DNA of 64,000 nucleotides. It comes from Lactococcus sp. S-13. GTDB taxonomy: Bacteria; Bacillota; Bacilli; Lactobacillales; Streptococcaceae. The notes under the pieces were generated by a model. It was not told the DNA's origin. It saw nothing but the letters and a program-made list of their open reading frames with translations, and did no database searches. Within the stretch, counting starts at the first letter, position 1. Each line of letters opens with the position of its first letter. Below are positions 38,694 to 47,979 of this stretch, one piece after another. The translations under genes were made by a program, and so were the position numbers. The stretch lies in assembly GCF_004210295.1 (NCBI RefSeq), contig NZ_SDAK01000001.1, positions 1,178,001 to 1,242,000 on the forward strand, written 5' to 3'.

Positions 38694-38737
38694 TCAAAAA
38701 AAGAAAGACCGAATAGCTTTTCTATCCGGTCTTTCTT
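38694..38737 (-). terminator. Leader terminator of the permease gene
   Basis: 16-position stem AAGAAAGACCGgATAG / CTATtCGGTCTTTCTT, 5-nt loop, T7 on the minus strand. It lies 137 nt before the permease ATG. Confidence 0.9.
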
Positions 38738-38803
38738 GAATCCCCGGCGTAAAAATTTGAGTAAACTCAAAAGTTGTATCTACGCCAATTGCATAAACAC
38801 AAA

Positions 38804-38848
38804 TTATCTGAGCCAAAAATAAAAGACTGTAAATAGTTGTGTTTTCAT
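38804..38848 (-). CDS. Aromatic leader peptide
   Basis: 14 codons: MKTQLFTVFYFWLR, stop TAA. AAAGGAG lies 6 nt before the ATG and a consensus promoter 28 nt before it. Five of 14 residues are Phe, Tyr or Trp, four of them consecutive (F-Y-F-W). The position ahead of a terminator hairpin fits ribosome-mediated attenuation. Confidence 0.75.
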   Translation of the reverse strand: MKTQLFTVFYFWLR

Positions 38849-38875
38849 GCGGACTCCTTTTTCTAATTTTTTATA

Positions 38876-38904
38876 ATTATACTGTTTTTTTAGACAAATT
38901 GCAA
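38876..38904 (-). promoter_or_regulatory. Promoter of the leader-permease unit
   Basis: TTGCAA, 17-nt spacer, TATAAT on the minus strand. Confidence 0.8.
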
Positions 38905-38950
38905 GACTTAGCTTGAATCAAGCTTAAATTTACTGAATTTTTTTGTAAAA

Positions 38951-39034
38951 TTATTTTCGTCAGCATTTTCTCTGGCTTTTATTGATAGAGATTTTACTGA
39001 CGGATTCAAAATTATTTTCGTCAGTAAATTTTCT
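38951..39034. repeat. Cluster of dispersed CTGACG motifs
   Basis: CGTCAGCATTTTCTCTGG, then TTTTACTGACGGATT facing TTTTCGTCAGTAAATTTTCT; the inverted pair can end the oxidoreductase transcript. Confidence 0.75.
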
Positions 39035-39959
39035 AGCTCTTTTCGGCCAACATTTCAGCAATGATTTCGTGTGATTTCAAAATATTTTCTTGTTTCAAAT
39101 CCGTCAGCAAATGCTCTCGATTATTTCCGTCAAATTCTGTGACTGCGGCAACCATTCCCTCAACTAAAGCGTCAAAACCACGGTTATAAGTCGCTGTCTG
39201 CCAGCCATTTATCCCAAATGTTTGTCGGTCAATTCCTGTAAATTTTTCAAGTGTCACAAGCTCTGACAGACGCAAAGTTTCGGTCGCTGATTCGACTGTA
39301 AACTCTTCGGTGAAGGCGCCAGCTTCCAAATTCATGCTAGCAATCCCAGTTGTCGTCGCTGTTTCTAGCAGAACCGTTGCCCTCAATAAACGACCATTTT
39401 CATCAGTCTTCATTGAGTGATGAACCTCCAAAATTTCATCGTCCAGCAAGTAAATCAGTGTATCCAAAGGATGAATGAAAATATCATACATTGAAAAAAC
39501 TGGATTTTCGCTCGCTTGATGTGCCAAATTTTTGCTCACCTTCACCATATTTTTATGAGCTACTGCTTTTAATTTTGCTGTTTGTGGAGCAAAACGGCGA
39601 TTGAAGCCAACAACGAAAAGCACATTTTTTTCTACCGCTAAAGCTTGCAAAGCCTTAACTTCTGCTAAATTTTCCGACACAGGTTTGTCCATTAAAACAG
39701 GAACGCCGGCTGTAAGATAACGTTTTGCAAGCTCAAAATGTTGACTTGTTGCTGCATGAATAATGACCAAATCTACTGTTTCCAAGGCCGCTAAATCTTC
39801 CGTGGCATATTCAAATTTATAGATTTCGCGGACTTTTTCAGCCTTCTCCCACTGGCGTGAATACAAAATAAAACGATGTTCCGCCTGCATCTTCGCATAG
39901 ACTGGCAGGTAAGCCTTACTGGCAATGTTTGATGTTGCTCCGATTACTCCGATGATCAT
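39033..39959 (-). CDS. Gfo/Idh/MocA-family oxidoreductase
   Basis: About 308 residues. N-terminal Rossmann motif MIIGVIGATSNIASKAYLPV (GxIGAxxxA) and the family signature CDKPxx as VLMDKPVSENLAEVKAL near residue 95, followed by VGFNRRFAPQ. Sugar, inositol or related substrate with NAD(P); not identifiable. ATG 39959 chosen because TTAGGAG lies 9 nt upstream. Its 3' end lies in a CTGACG motif. Confidence 0.9.
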   Translation of the reverse strand: MIIGVIGATSNIASKAYLPVYAKMQAEHRFILYSRQWEKAEKVREIYKFEYATEDLAALETVDLVIIHAATSQHFELAKRYLTAGVPVLMDKPVSENLAEVKALQALAVEKNVLFVVGFNRRFAPQTAKLKAVAHKNMVKVSKNLAHQASENPVFSMYDIFIHPLDTLIYLLDDEILEVHHSMKTDENGRLLRATVLLETATTTGIASMNLEAGAFTEEFTVESATETLRLSELVTLEKFTGIDRQTFGINGWQTATYNRGFDALVEGMVAAVTEFDGNNREHLLTDLKQENILKSHEIIAEMLAEKS

Positions 39960-40048
39960 TTTTACTTCTCCTAATTTTATTATCACCTGTTCATTTTAAC
40001 ATTTTTTGAGGCGATATAGCCAAATAAGCAAGCGTTACCAAAAAAATA

Positions 40049-40687
40049 CTAGATTCCACCAAACTTATCTCTGGAATAAATCACAATGACCATTCCAAGC
40101 TCTAATGAAACCATCATCTGATCACTGATAAATTCATTACTGGCATAGATTGGACTAAAATTATCAGCCGCTTTGAGTGGATACTTGGCTTGTGAAATCG
40201 CCAAAGTGTCCTGACTTTCAACTTGGACAAAGCCAATATATTTGTAGCCTTCTAGCCGTTTTAGGGTATGCTTTCCGGCTAATAAATAGCGCACTACATT
40301 TTGCCCATCCACTAAAGTCAAGCGAGGAGCAAGTTTTTGATATTTTGGACGAGTTGCCAAAAAAACATTTGTCAAAAGATGATCCAAACGTCCTCCCAAA
40401 GCTCCTGCAATTGTTAACTCGGCCTCTGGAAAACGCTCCAAAACAACATCCAAGGCTGCCTCCAAATCGGTCACATCTTTTTCTGCTGGCAACTTGATGA
40501 GTTGCTCAGTCGCTTCACTAATACTCAAAAATTCTTTGGCAGTTACCGAATCAAAATCTCCCACAGCAAGGGAAAGCTCTCGACCAGTCTCCAGTAAAAA
40601 AAGTGCCCCTCGATCCACACCGATACATTTGTCAAAAGTTTCGCTTGGTATAAAATCTGGCGAACCTGCCACAAGTAAAATCTTCAT
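40049..40687 (-). CDS. thiN: Thiamine pyrophosphokinase
   Basis: 212 residues. Converts thiamine to TPP. Catalytic motifs CIGVDRGALFLLE near residue 28, AVGDFDSV near 50, EKDVTDLEAALD near 78 and IAGALGGRLDHLLTN near 100 are all present. The start at 40687 (MKILLVAGSP) has CGGGAG upstream; the longer frame does not. Followed on the same strand from the 145-residue gene. Confidence 0.95.
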   Translation of the reverse strand: MKILLVAGSPDFIPSETFDKCIGVDRGALFLLETGRELSLAVGDFDSVTAKEFLSISEATEQLIKLPAEKDVTDLEAALDVVLERFPEAELTIAGALGGRLDHLLTNVFLATRPKYQKLAPRLTLVDGQNVVRYLLAGKHTLKRLEGYKYIGFVQVESQDTLAISQAKYPLKAADNFSPIYASNEFISDQMMVSLELGMVIVIYSRDKFGGI

Positions 40688-40728
40688 TTTCAACTCCCGA
40701 ATATGAGCTAGCATTTTTGAAATCTAGC

Positions 40729-41166
40729 TCATCTACTCTTTTTCTTTTTTTGCGTCATTTTGACTTCCAGATAAACATCCGCCAAAATTGCCAGCACCAT
40801 TTGTCGATATTCTGCATCATCAACCAACAACGCTTTTAAACACCCTTGCTCATAGTAAAGATCACACAATTGTCCAAAAAGACGATGATATTGCGCAACT
40901 TCATCAGCAACTCCTCGCATATTTTCATGAACCATATTAACAAACAAGACAAGCATTGCTTCTTCATCAAGCTTTTCAGGCCTGATTTGATAAATTGCAT
41001 AAGCACTAATCACAAATTCAGAAATAAAATCAGCTACAAATGTCGGCTCAAAGTAGGCGTAATCATAGAGAGCGTAAGTTTCCACCGCTCGCTCTGCCAT
41101 TCGCTGCGCCAGCTGACGCGTTGCTAAATCCACCATTGCTTCAAACGTTTCATCTGCCTGTTCCAT
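40729..41166 (-). CDS. Hypothetical 145-residue helical protein
   Basis: All-helical, acidic protein with a basic tail TQKKKKSR. Tyr-rich central part (YALYDYAYFEPTFVADFISE). No family recognised, no membrane segment. Upstream of thiN with 41 nt between, probably cotranscribed. RBS AAGGAGGAG precedes the ATG. Confidence 0.7.
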   Translation of the reverse strand: MEQADETFEAMVDLATRQLAQRMAERAVETYALYDYAYFEPTFVADFISEFVISAYAIYQIRPEKLDEEAMLVLFVNMVHENMRGVADEVAQYHRLFGQLCDLYYEQGCLKALLVDDAEYRQMVLAILADVYLEVKMTQKKKKSR

Positions 41167-41266
41167 ACCCGCTCCTCCTTGTTTTACATGACTTCATTAT
41201 AGCATAAGTCCTCATCTAAATTTCGATTAACGCGATTACAAGCCCTCTCCAAAAGTAACCAACAAC

Positions 41267-41294
41267 TAAAAAAACTCCCAATTAAGGAAGTTTT
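41267..41294 (-). terminator. asnS terminator
   Basis: AAACTtCC-ttaatt-GGgAGTTT followed by T run on the minus strand. Confidence 0.7.
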
Positions 41295-41299
41295 CAAAT

Positions 41300-42643
41300 T
41301 TATGGTTGAATCCGGTTAATCATTCGTGGGAATGGAATGGCTTCGCGGATATGTTCTGTTCCAGCAGCAAAAGTTACCATACGTTCAAGCCCAAGACCGA
41401 AACCAGCATGAGGAACTGAACCAAATTTACGAAGTTCCAAGTACCATTCGTAATCTTTAGGATCTAAGCCGAAGTCAGCAATCTTTTTGAGCAACAAGTC
41501 GTAGTCTGTTTCACGTTCTGAACCACCGATGATTTCACCGTAGCCTTCTGGCGCCAAAAGGTCGGCACACAGCACACGTTCTGGGTTACCAGGGACTGGT
41601 TTCATGTAGAAAGCTTTGAAGCTTGCTGGGTAGTTGATGACAAAAGTTGGCACACCGTAGAAGTTAGATAACCAAGTTTCGTGCGGGCTACCGAAGTCAT
41701 CGCCGTGCTCAACGTGCTCGTAGTCAGTATCTTCATCATTTTCGTGCGCTTGTAAAAGGTCAATGGCATCATCGTAAGACACGCGCATAAATGGTGTGTC
41801 AATATATTTTTGCAACTTGCTTGTGTCACGCTCAAGTGTTTCAAGGGCATAAGCAGCATTGTCCAAAACACCTTGAATCAAGGCTTTAACATAAGCTTCT
41901 TGAATATCTAAAGATTCATCATGCGTTACGAATGGATACTCAGCGTCCATCATCCAAAATTCTGTCAAGTGACGACGCGTTTTTGATTTTTCAGCACGGA
42001 AAACTGGGCCAAAGTCAAAGACACGTCCAAGTGCCATAGCCCCTGCTTCGAGGTAAAGTTGTCCTGATTGTGACAAGAAAGCTGGGTTACCAAAGTAATC
42101 TGTTTCAAAAAGTTCTGTTGTATTTTCAGCAGCATTTCCTGAGAGAATTGGGCTGTCAAATTTGATAAAACCATTCTTGGCAAAGAAATCATAGCTGGCG
42201 TAAATGATGGCATTACGGATTTGCATGATGGCCATTTGGCGTTTTGAACGCAACCAGAGATGGCGGTTATCCAGCAAAAATTCCACTCCGTGTTCTTTTG
42301 GTGTGATAGGATAATCCTGAGAAGCTCCGATGACCTCGACATCTGTCACATCCAGCTCATAACCAAATTTTGAGCGGGCGTCTTCTTTGACGACACCAGT
42401 TACATAAACTGATGTTTCTTGAGACAAGTGCTTGATTTCATCAAATTTTGCTGTTCCTGCTTCTTCGCCAAATTTTTCAATCATGTTAGGTTTGAAAACA
42501 ACGGCTTGGAAAAATGCTGTTCCGTCGCGAAGTTGGAGGAATTGAAGTTTTCCTTTTCCTGATTTGTCGGCAACCCATGCGCCAATTTTTACCGTTTCAC
42601 CAACGTGTTTCTTGACGTCAATGATTGAGATTAAGTCTTTCAT
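41300..42643 (-). CDS. asnS: Asparaginyl-tRNA synthetase
   Basis: 447 residues, class IIb synthetase. OB-fold anticodon-binding N-terminus ([20 protein letters not shown]), motif 2 [20 protein letters not shown] near residue 220 and motif 3 [12 protein letters not shown] near residue 425. Last gene of the dinG-ypmB-aspB-orf-asnS block, the same order as in Bacillus. Confidence 0.97.
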   Translation of the reverse strand: MKDLISIIDVKKHVGETVKIGAWVADKSGKGKLQFLQLRDGTAFFQAVVFKPNMIEKFGEEAGTAKFDEIKHLSQETSVYVTGVVKEDARSKFGYELDVTDVEVIGASQDYPITPKEHGVEFLLDNRHLWLRSKRQMAIMQIRNAIIYASYDFFAKNGFIKFDSPILSGNAAENTTELFETDYFGNPAFLSQSGQLYLEAGAMALGRVFDFGPVFRAEKSKTRRHLTEFWMMDAEYPFVTHDESLDIQEAYVKALIQGVLDNAAYALETLERDTSKLQKYIDTPFMRVSYDDAIDLLQAHENDEDTDYEHVEHGDDFGSPHETWLSNFYGVPTFVINYPASFKAFYMKPVPGNPERVLCADLLAPEGYGEIIGGSERETDYDLLLKKIADFGLDPKDYEWYLELRKFGSVPHAGFGLGLERMVTFAAGTEHIREAIPFPRMINRIQP

Positions 42644-42713
42644 AAATAAGTCCTTCTATAATTTTTTATTGATTTTATCATATTTGTAGCAAAAAGTGTG
42701 AAACTTTCTGTAT

Positions 42714-43031
42714 TTAATTTGCTAATTTTTCTACCCAAATTTCTTTTAAGGTTTTTAAATCTTCTTTGAACGCTTTGGTGCTTTGCAAGTCATCTTTTTT
42801 GAGTTCTTCAAGTACTTCTAGCTCAAAATCAGCGGTTTTGGCTGCTTTTTCAATCGCATATGGCAGGCCAATCCCTGTTTTCTTCGCGAATTCAAAGCGA
42901 TTTTTGATTCCTGCTAAATCTGGGGCAATGTCAAGATAACGCTCATTCGTGCTTAAATTTTTGTAGGCCACGACTGCGCCTATTTTTTCAGCAAGTTTAT
43001 AAGTTGATTTAGCTTCTTTTTTATCAATCAT
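42714..43031 (-). CDS. Hypothetical 105-residue protein between aspB and asnS
   Basis: Charged helical protein (AEKIGAVVAYKNLSTNERYL; ENPs absent). ATGA overlap with the aspB stop, so coupled to it. No family recognised. RBS is inside the aspB 3' end. Confidence 0.7.
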   Translation of the reverse strand: MIDKKEAKSTYKLAEKIGAVVAYKNLSTNERYLDIAPDLAGIKNRFEFAKKTGIGLPYAIEKAAKTADFELEVLEELKKDDLQSTKAFKEDLKTLKEIWVEKLAN

Positions 43032-44209
43032 TGATTCATCCAGTCTTTCAAGCGTTTAATGGCAGCTTCTAAGTTTTCCATACTTGTCGCATAACTTAGG
43101 CGCACATTTTCGGCTGAGCCAAAGCCTGCTCCTGTGACCAAAGCGACTCCTGCTTCTTCCAAGATGGCTGTGGTGAACGCTGTGACATCTGTAAATCCTT
43201 TAAGCGCCATTGCTTTTGTGACTTTTGGAAAGAGATAGAAAGCACCGTTGGGTTTGACCACTTCAAAGCCAGGAACTTCAGCTAATTGAAGATAGATTTT
43301 ATTGAGCCGTTCTTCAAAAGCAGCGTGCATTTGAGCAAAGCTATTGTCATTTTCTTCAAAGGCTTCTATTGCGGCATATTGGGCAACTGCTGTTGGGTTA
43401 GAAGTCGTCTGGCTGGCAATTTTAGTCATTGCGCTAATGATTTCAGGGTCACCTACGGCAGCTCCGATACGCCAACCTGTCATAGCAAAAGTTTTAGAAA
43501 CACCATTGATGACTGTTGTGCGTTTGCGGATTTCTTCGGATAGACTGGAAATTGCTGGAAATTCTGCCCCATTATAGACCAAACGATGGTAAATATCATC
43601 CGCCAAAATGAGCAAATCATGAGCAACTGCCCATTCTCCAATCGCTTTTAATTCGTCTTTGGAATAAATCATTCCTGTTGGATTAGACGGAGAATTCAAG
43701 AGCAAAATTTTTGTTTTTTCTGTTCGTGCTTTTTCCAGTTGATCAACAGTAACCTTAAACTGATGGGCTTGGGTGGCCTCGACAATTACTGGTTTTCCAC
43801 CAGCCATTTTGACTTGATCAACGTAAGAAACCCAATAAGGAGCGGGAATAATAACTTCGTCTTCTGGGTCAACCGTTGCCATAAAGTAGGCATACAGGGC
43901 AAATTTAGCTCCAGCTGTAATCAGAATTTGTGAATTTTCAATGTCATAACCGTAAAAGCGTGTCCAATATTTTTGGACTGCTTTTTTTAATTCAGGCAAA
44001 CCACCGACTTGGGTATAAAAGCTAGCTGCACCATTTTGAATCGATGAAATCGCAGCAGCACCAATCTTTTGAGGGGTTGGAAAATCAGGCTGGCCGAGAG
44101 TGAGGTCAATAATATCATGCCCTTGGGCCTTGAGTGCTTTTGCCCGATTGGCGGCTGCCAAGGTGACGGATTCGTCCATTTTCAAAACAAAATCAGAACA
44201 TTTTTTCAT
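43028..44209 (-). CDS. aspB: Aspartate aminotransferase (PLP, class I)
   Basis: 393 residues. PLP lysine in INGVSKTFAMTGWRIGAAVG near residue 235; substrate-binding motif NSPSNPTGMIYS near 170; LGQPDFPTP at the N-terminus. The 'aspC/aspB' branch near asnS supplies aspartate/oxaloacetate. Overlaps ypmB by four bases (ATGA) and is coupled to the downstream small gene. Confidence 0.93.
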   Translation of the reverse strand: MKKCSDFVLKMDESVTLAAANRAKALKAQGHDIIDLTLGQPDFPTPQKIGAAAISSIQNGAASFYTQVGGLPELKKAVQKYWTRFYGYDIENSQILITAGAKFALYAYFMATVDPEDEVIIPAPYWVSYVDQVKMAGGKPVIVEATQAHQFKVTVDQLEKARTEKTKILLLNSPSNPTGMIYSKDELKAIGEWAVAHDLLILADDIYHRLVYNGAEFPAISSLSEEIRKRTTVINGVSKTFAMTGWRIGAAVGDPEIISAMTKIASQTTSNPTAVAQYAAIEAFEENDNSFAQMHAAFEERLNKIYLQLAEVPGFEVVKPNGAFYLFPKVTKAMALKGFTDVTAFTTAILEEAGVALVTGAGFGSAENVRLSYATSMENLEAAIKRLKDWMNQ

Positions 44210-44649
44210 ATTAACTCCTTACCTGTCTTAAAGTCGTAGACTTTAAAGCCATTCGTATTATTTACTTCCCAAGCGGGTTTGCCTTGGTAAAGTGCCAAAA
44301 CAACGGATTGGGTCTGTTTTGTGGTCAATGTTTTTGGGGAAACGCCCTCATCAAGTTTCACGACGGTGATTTCACCAGCTTTTTTGGGAATTAAAACGCC
44401 AATTTTTTGTTTGTTGCGATCAAGTCCGACAACTGAATAAGTGGTAGTGTCTGTGGTTGCAATGTCAAAAGCGGTGGCTTCTTTCAAATCCGTTTTTTCC
44501 TGAGCGACAGCAATCGCCTGCCCCCGAACGGAATGATAAGGGGTCAGGCTTTTCCAAAAGAACAGCGCAATGGACAAATAAATGGCTAAAATTACCGTCA
44601 AAATTCCGATGATTATCTGCGAATGACGCGTCATTTTTCGCTTTCTCAT
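44206..44649 (-). CDS. ypmB: TseB/YpmB-like DUF5590 protein
   Basis: 147 residues: short cytoplasmic N-terminus, one membrane segment (IIIGILTVILAIYLSIALFF, residues 10-30), then an extracytoplasmic domain with YSVVGLDRNKQKIGVLIPKK, the duplicated cystatin-like DUF5590 pattern. In B. subtilis TseB affects PBP2A and cell elongation. Position between dinG and aspB is conserved. The ATG at 44649 with GAAAGAAGA is preferred over a TTG five codons upstream. Confidence 0.85.
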   Translation of the reverse strand: MRKRKMTRHSQIIIGILTVILAIYLSIALFFWKSLTPYHSVRGQAIAVAQEKTDLKEATAFDIATTDTTTYSVVGLDRNKQKIGVLIPKKAGEITVVKLDEGVSPKTLTTKQTQSVVLALYQGKPAWEVNNTNGFKVYDFKTGKELI

Positions 44650-44732
44650 GTTTTCTTCTTTCAAATTTTTGACACAATTCCTAGAACTGTGTGTTGAATT
44701 TAGCTTTTCATTTTTTATTTAATTATGTTTTA

Positions 44733-47204
44733 TTATATCAAAAATTTCTTGATTTCGCTGACTGTTTCAAGGAAATTCAGCATTTTTACGGGGAGGGCTT
44801 CGGAAAGATTTTTCCGCATTCTTTTAGCATAGGATTTTCCAGAAAGTCGATTGTCCAAGATGATAATGCTTGAGTATTGATTTTTTCGACGATTGACGCG
44901 CCCAATGGCTTGTCTAAGTTTCAGGGTGGCCATGGGAACGTTGAAATCATAGAAGGGATTTTCAAATTTTTGGGCATATTTTTTGGTTAAAATATCATCT
45001 GGTGTGGCAAAGGGGAGGCGGGGAATGACAAGAAGGACTTGATTTTGCTTGTCAAAGTCAACGCCCTCCCAAAAGGAGCCAAGTCCTAGTAAAATTTTAC
45101 TTTCTCCTTTATCAAATTTTTTCTTGATTTGAGCGGGAGTGCCGTTGATGTCTTGGGCTAAAATATTGAAGCCGTCAGCTGACAGTTTTTCAGCGGCAAA
45201 GGTCAAAGAACTTTTTGAGGTAAACAAAACAACGATTGGAAGTTTGAGCATTGAGAGTTGGCCAATGGTATCTGCCGTGTAATGGGCATAGTCAATCAGG
45301 TTGAGATTTTTGATGTTTGGCGAATCGGTCAGCGTGATGAGTTCTTGATTTTTCGCGACCTCACTGTCAATTTTGAAGAAACGATAATCATTGAAGCCGA
45401 GGAGTTCTGGGAAAGAAGGCTTGTCTTTCGAAAGGGAAAGAGTGGCGCCAAACATGAAAAGTTTGGTGGTTTGGGGAATGAGTTTTTCAAAGTTGTAAAA
45501 ATCTTGTTCGCTTGCGTAAATCCGGCCGTTTTCTCGCCAGATAATCTGATTTTCCGCTGCTAAAAGGGCCGAAAGTTCGGTTAATCCAAGCTCGTCAGCG
45601 TCCATTTTGATTTTTACGGGATCGAGAATTTTTTTATTGAGCTGAAAAACGAGACTTTCTTGGAGCCGCTTGGTGAGCTGTGGGTTTTCACTTGTGCTTG
45701 GGTCAATTTTTAAAAGTTCGTCAGTTATTTTGAGTGATTTTTGTCCGGCATTTTCCATGATTGGAAAAAGTTGCTGAGCTTCATCAACGACCAAGAGGCG
45801 ATTTTCCAGAAAACTTTCGGGATAATCGGCCAGGCGCTCAATCAAATAAGCATGGTTAACGACTTTGACTGCTGCTTTTTCGGCCAATTTTTGCGCCCGT
45901 AGCCAAAAATCTTGCTCGTAGTGAAAATTTTTGGAATTGACGTAGCCGTCATGACTAATGGCTGCGAAATAATCGGAATTGGTCATCACGGTAGATAGTT
46001 CGTCAAGTTCGCCAGTCGTTGTTTCTGTGAGCCAGACGAGAACTTTCATTTTAAAAATTTCAAAATTCTTGCCGTCCATGTCGTTGTACAAAAGTTGGGA
46101 AAATTTGCTGAGGGAGATGTAATTTTTCGTCCCAACAATTCTGGCCATTTTCAAGCCAAAGGTCGCCTCTAATTTAGGGGCAACATCTTGTAAAAGTTGC
46201 TTTTGTAAAACTTTTGTCGCTGTGGAAATGATGATTTTTTCCCCAGCAGCAAGCAAAGGGAGCAGGTAGCCGTAAGTTTTCCCCATGCCTGTCGGTGCTT
46301 CGATGAAGCTGGTCTGTGGAAAATTTAGTTCTTCTTGCACCAAATGCGCCATTTTTTCTTGTTTTCCACGGATGGACAGGCCTAATCTGTGGATATTCTC
46401 TTCAAAATTTGCTGACGGTTTTGTTGGGGCTTGTGGAAAACCTGCGGGCCGCATTTTTGCATTTTCCTCAGTAATTTCTCTTTGATTTTGATTTGCGTCA
46501 GCATTTTCTCTGGCTTTTTGATTGGCGTCAGTAAGTCTGTCGGCTGCTGGATGTTTCTTGGTGGCAATATTATGCACAATTTGCAGGCCGGCTGGGGCTA
46601 ATTCGGTCTGCGCCAATTGATTTTGCAAAAATAATTTACTTTCAAAAAGCAGATTGTCCGCGTGGCGCAAGAGTTCTTCCAACACAGCTCGGGGGAGTTT
46701 GCGAATTTTATTTTCCATTTTCAATAATAATTCGGCGGTCGCCAAAGCGTCAGAAAGGGCTGCGTGCGGATGATCGTGGGAAAGTTTTAATTTTCTACTG
46801 AGCATTTCCAAGCCGTATTTTTCAAATGTCGGATAAAAAACGCGCGCCAAATCAACCGTGTCAATGCGCGGCATCTCATTAAATTCTAATCCAATATTTA
46901 AAAAGCTTTTCTCTAAAAGGCCATAATCAAATTTTGCATTGTGGGCCACAAAAACGCAGTCCAATAAATGTGCGCGCACTTCTGCAGCAATTTCAGCAAA
47001 ATCTGGCGCTATTTTCAAGCGTTCGTCTGACAAGCCTGTCAGCTCACTAATCCTTGGAAGCAAGGGTTCATGCGGGTTGACCTCACTCGAATAAGTCCCA
47101 ACAATCTGACCATTTTCGACCAAGGCAATCCCAATCTGAATAATTTTATTTTCACTACTATGAGCATCGGTCGCTTCCAAATCCACCACAGCATATCGAG
47201 TCAT
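44733..47204 (-). CDS. dinG: DinG-type helicase with N-terminal 3'-5' exonuclease domain
   Basis: About 823 residues. Residues 1-170 are a DnaQ-type exonuclease (VVDLEATDAHSSENKIIQIG; HNAKFDYGLLEK; HPHAALSDALATAELL). A linker at 210-265 is rich in N/D/E (ARENADANQNQREITEENAK) and is encoded by copies of the dispersed CTGACG motif. The helicase part has Walker A EAPTGMGKTYGYLLP, DEAQ in VVDEAQQLFPIM, and motif VI RQAIGRVNRR. The iron-sulphur Cys set of E. coli DinG is absent, as usual in Firmicutes. ATG 47204 preferred (AGGTGAG upstream). Confidence 0.93.
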   Translation of the reverse strand: MTRYAVVDLEATDAHSSENKIIQIGIALVENGQIVGTYSSEVNPHEPLLPRISELTGLSDERLKIAPDFAEIAAEVRAHLLDCVFVAHNAKFDYGLLEKSFLNIGLEFNEMPRIDTVDLARVFYPTFEKYGLEMLSRKLKLSHDHPHAALSDALATAELLLKMENKIRKLPRAVLEELLRHADNLLFESKLFLQNQLAQTELAPAGLQIVHNIATKKHPAADRLTDANQKARENADANQNQREITEENAKMRPAGFPQAPTKPSANFEENIHRLGLSIRGKQEKMAHLVQEELNFPQTSFIEAPTGMGKTYGYLLPLLAAGEKIIISTATKVLQKQLLQDVAPKLEATFGLKMARIVGTKNYISLSKFSQLLYNDMDGKNFEIFKMKVLVWLTETTTGELDELSTVMTNSDYFAAISHDGYVNSKNFHYEQDFWLRAQKLAEKAAVKVVNHAYLIERLADYPESFLENRLLVVDEAQQLFPIMENAGQKSLKITDELLKIDPSTSENPQLTKRLQESLVFQLNKKILDPVKIKMDADELGLTELSALLAAENQIIWRENGRIYASEQDFYNFEKLIPQTTKLFMFGATLSLSKDKPSFPELLGFNDYRFFKIDSEVAKNQELITLTDSPNIKNLNLIDYAHYTADTIGQLSMLKLPIVVLFTSKSSLTFAAEKLSADGFNILAQDINGTPAQIKKKFDKGESKILLGLGSFWEGVDFDKQNQVLLVIPRLPFATPDDILTKKYAQKFENPFYDFNVPMATLKLRQAIGRVNRRKNQYSSIIILDNRLSGKSYAKRMRKNLSEALPVKMLNFLETVSEIKKFLI

Positions 47205-47239
47205 ATTTCTCACCTATTTCTTACAATTTTCTAAAAAAC

Positions 47240-47286
47240 ATCAGAGAATTTACTGACGAAAACATTTCGTCAGCAAAATTTCGTCC
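47240..47286. repeat. Inverted pair of the dispersed motif upstream of dinG
   Basis: CAGAGAATTTACTGACGAAA faces TTTCGTCAGCAAAATTTCG between the divergent dinG and usp genes, so here it cannot be an end-of-gene terminator for either. Confidence 0.75.
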
Positions 47287-47408
47287 TTTTTCAGAAATTT
47301 ACTCTATCAATTATACCACAAACCTATTTTTCGACAGTTTTCTTTTTACAAATCGACAAAATAAGAGTAAAATTAAAATATAAAGAAATATTTACAAAGG
47401 AGTCGCCT

Positions 47409-47846
47409 ATGTTAGACAATTATAAGAAAATCCTCGTTGGTCTTGACGGTTCAGTAGAAGCCACTAAGGCCTTTGATAAAGCCGTTGCCACAGCTCTTCG
47501 TAATGATGCCGAACTCGTTATCGCCAATGTGATTGATCTTCGTGCCTTCCAATCAATCTCAGCTTATGACTCAGTCGTTGCTGATGACACGCACAAAGGT
47601 GCTGAAAACTTGATTCGCGACTTTGCTGAAGATGCTCAAGCAGCCGGCGTGAAAACTGTGAAAACACGTGTTGAGTTTGGTTCACCAAAAGTCATGCTCG
47701 GACAAACGCTCCCTAAAGAAGAAAACATTGACCTCATCGTTCTCGGTGCGACCGGTCTTTCATACATCGAGCGTATTTTCATCGGTTCTGTTGCTGACTA
47801 CATCATCAAGAATGCCCCTTGCGACGTCCTCGTTGTTCGTGACTAA
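47409..47846 (+). CDS. Universal stress protein, UspA family
   Basis: 145 residues. ATP-binding form: ILVGLDGSVEATKAFDKAVA at the N-terminus and the nucleotide loop GATGLSYIERIFIGSVADYI near residue 115 (G-x2-G-x9-G-S pattern). Cytosolic, stress-induced in relatives. RBS AAAGGAG before the ATG, strong terminator after. Confidence 0.95.
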   Translation: MLDNYKKILVGLDGSVEATKAFDKAVATALRNDAELVIANVIDLRAFQSISAYDSVVADDTHKGAENLIRDFAEDAQAAGVKTVKTRVEFGSPKVMLGQTLPKEENIDLIVLGATGLSYIERIFIGSVADYIIKNAPCDVLVVRD

Positions 47847-47870
47847 CACTTGTTAAATTCGTTTAAAAAT

Positions 47871-47904
47871 AAAAATCGCTGATTGATGAATCAGCGATTT
47901 TTTT
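47871..47904 (+). terminator. usp terminator
   Basis: AAATCGCTGATT-gatg-AATCAGCGATTT followed by T7. Confidence 0.92.
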
Positions 47905-47905
47905 G

Positions 47906-47979
47906 ACCCTTTTACTGACGAAAACCAGAGAAATTACTGACGAAAAGTGCCAAAAATTTCCGTCAGCAAATTCTCTCTT
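47906..47979. repeat. Three dispersed motifs between convergent genes
   Basis: TTTACTGACGAAAACCAGAG, AGAAATTACTGACGAAAAG and the reverse TTCCGTCAGCAAATTCTCTC; the last two form a stem after the DUF2156 gene. Confidence 0.8.

Larger units (their letters stand above)
38558..38869 (-). promoter_or_regulatory. Attenuator leader of the permease
   Basis: A 312-nt leader with, in order: the 14-residue leader peptide, a stem GGCGTA/TACGCC (38746-38786) enclosing TTTGAGT-tt-ACTCAAA, the terminator at 38694-38737, and further on CAAGCA/TGCTTG. In the peptide-coding part GTCTTT can pair with AAAGAC of the terminator's 5' arm, a possible antiterminator exposed or hidden by ribosome position. Confidence 0.7.
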
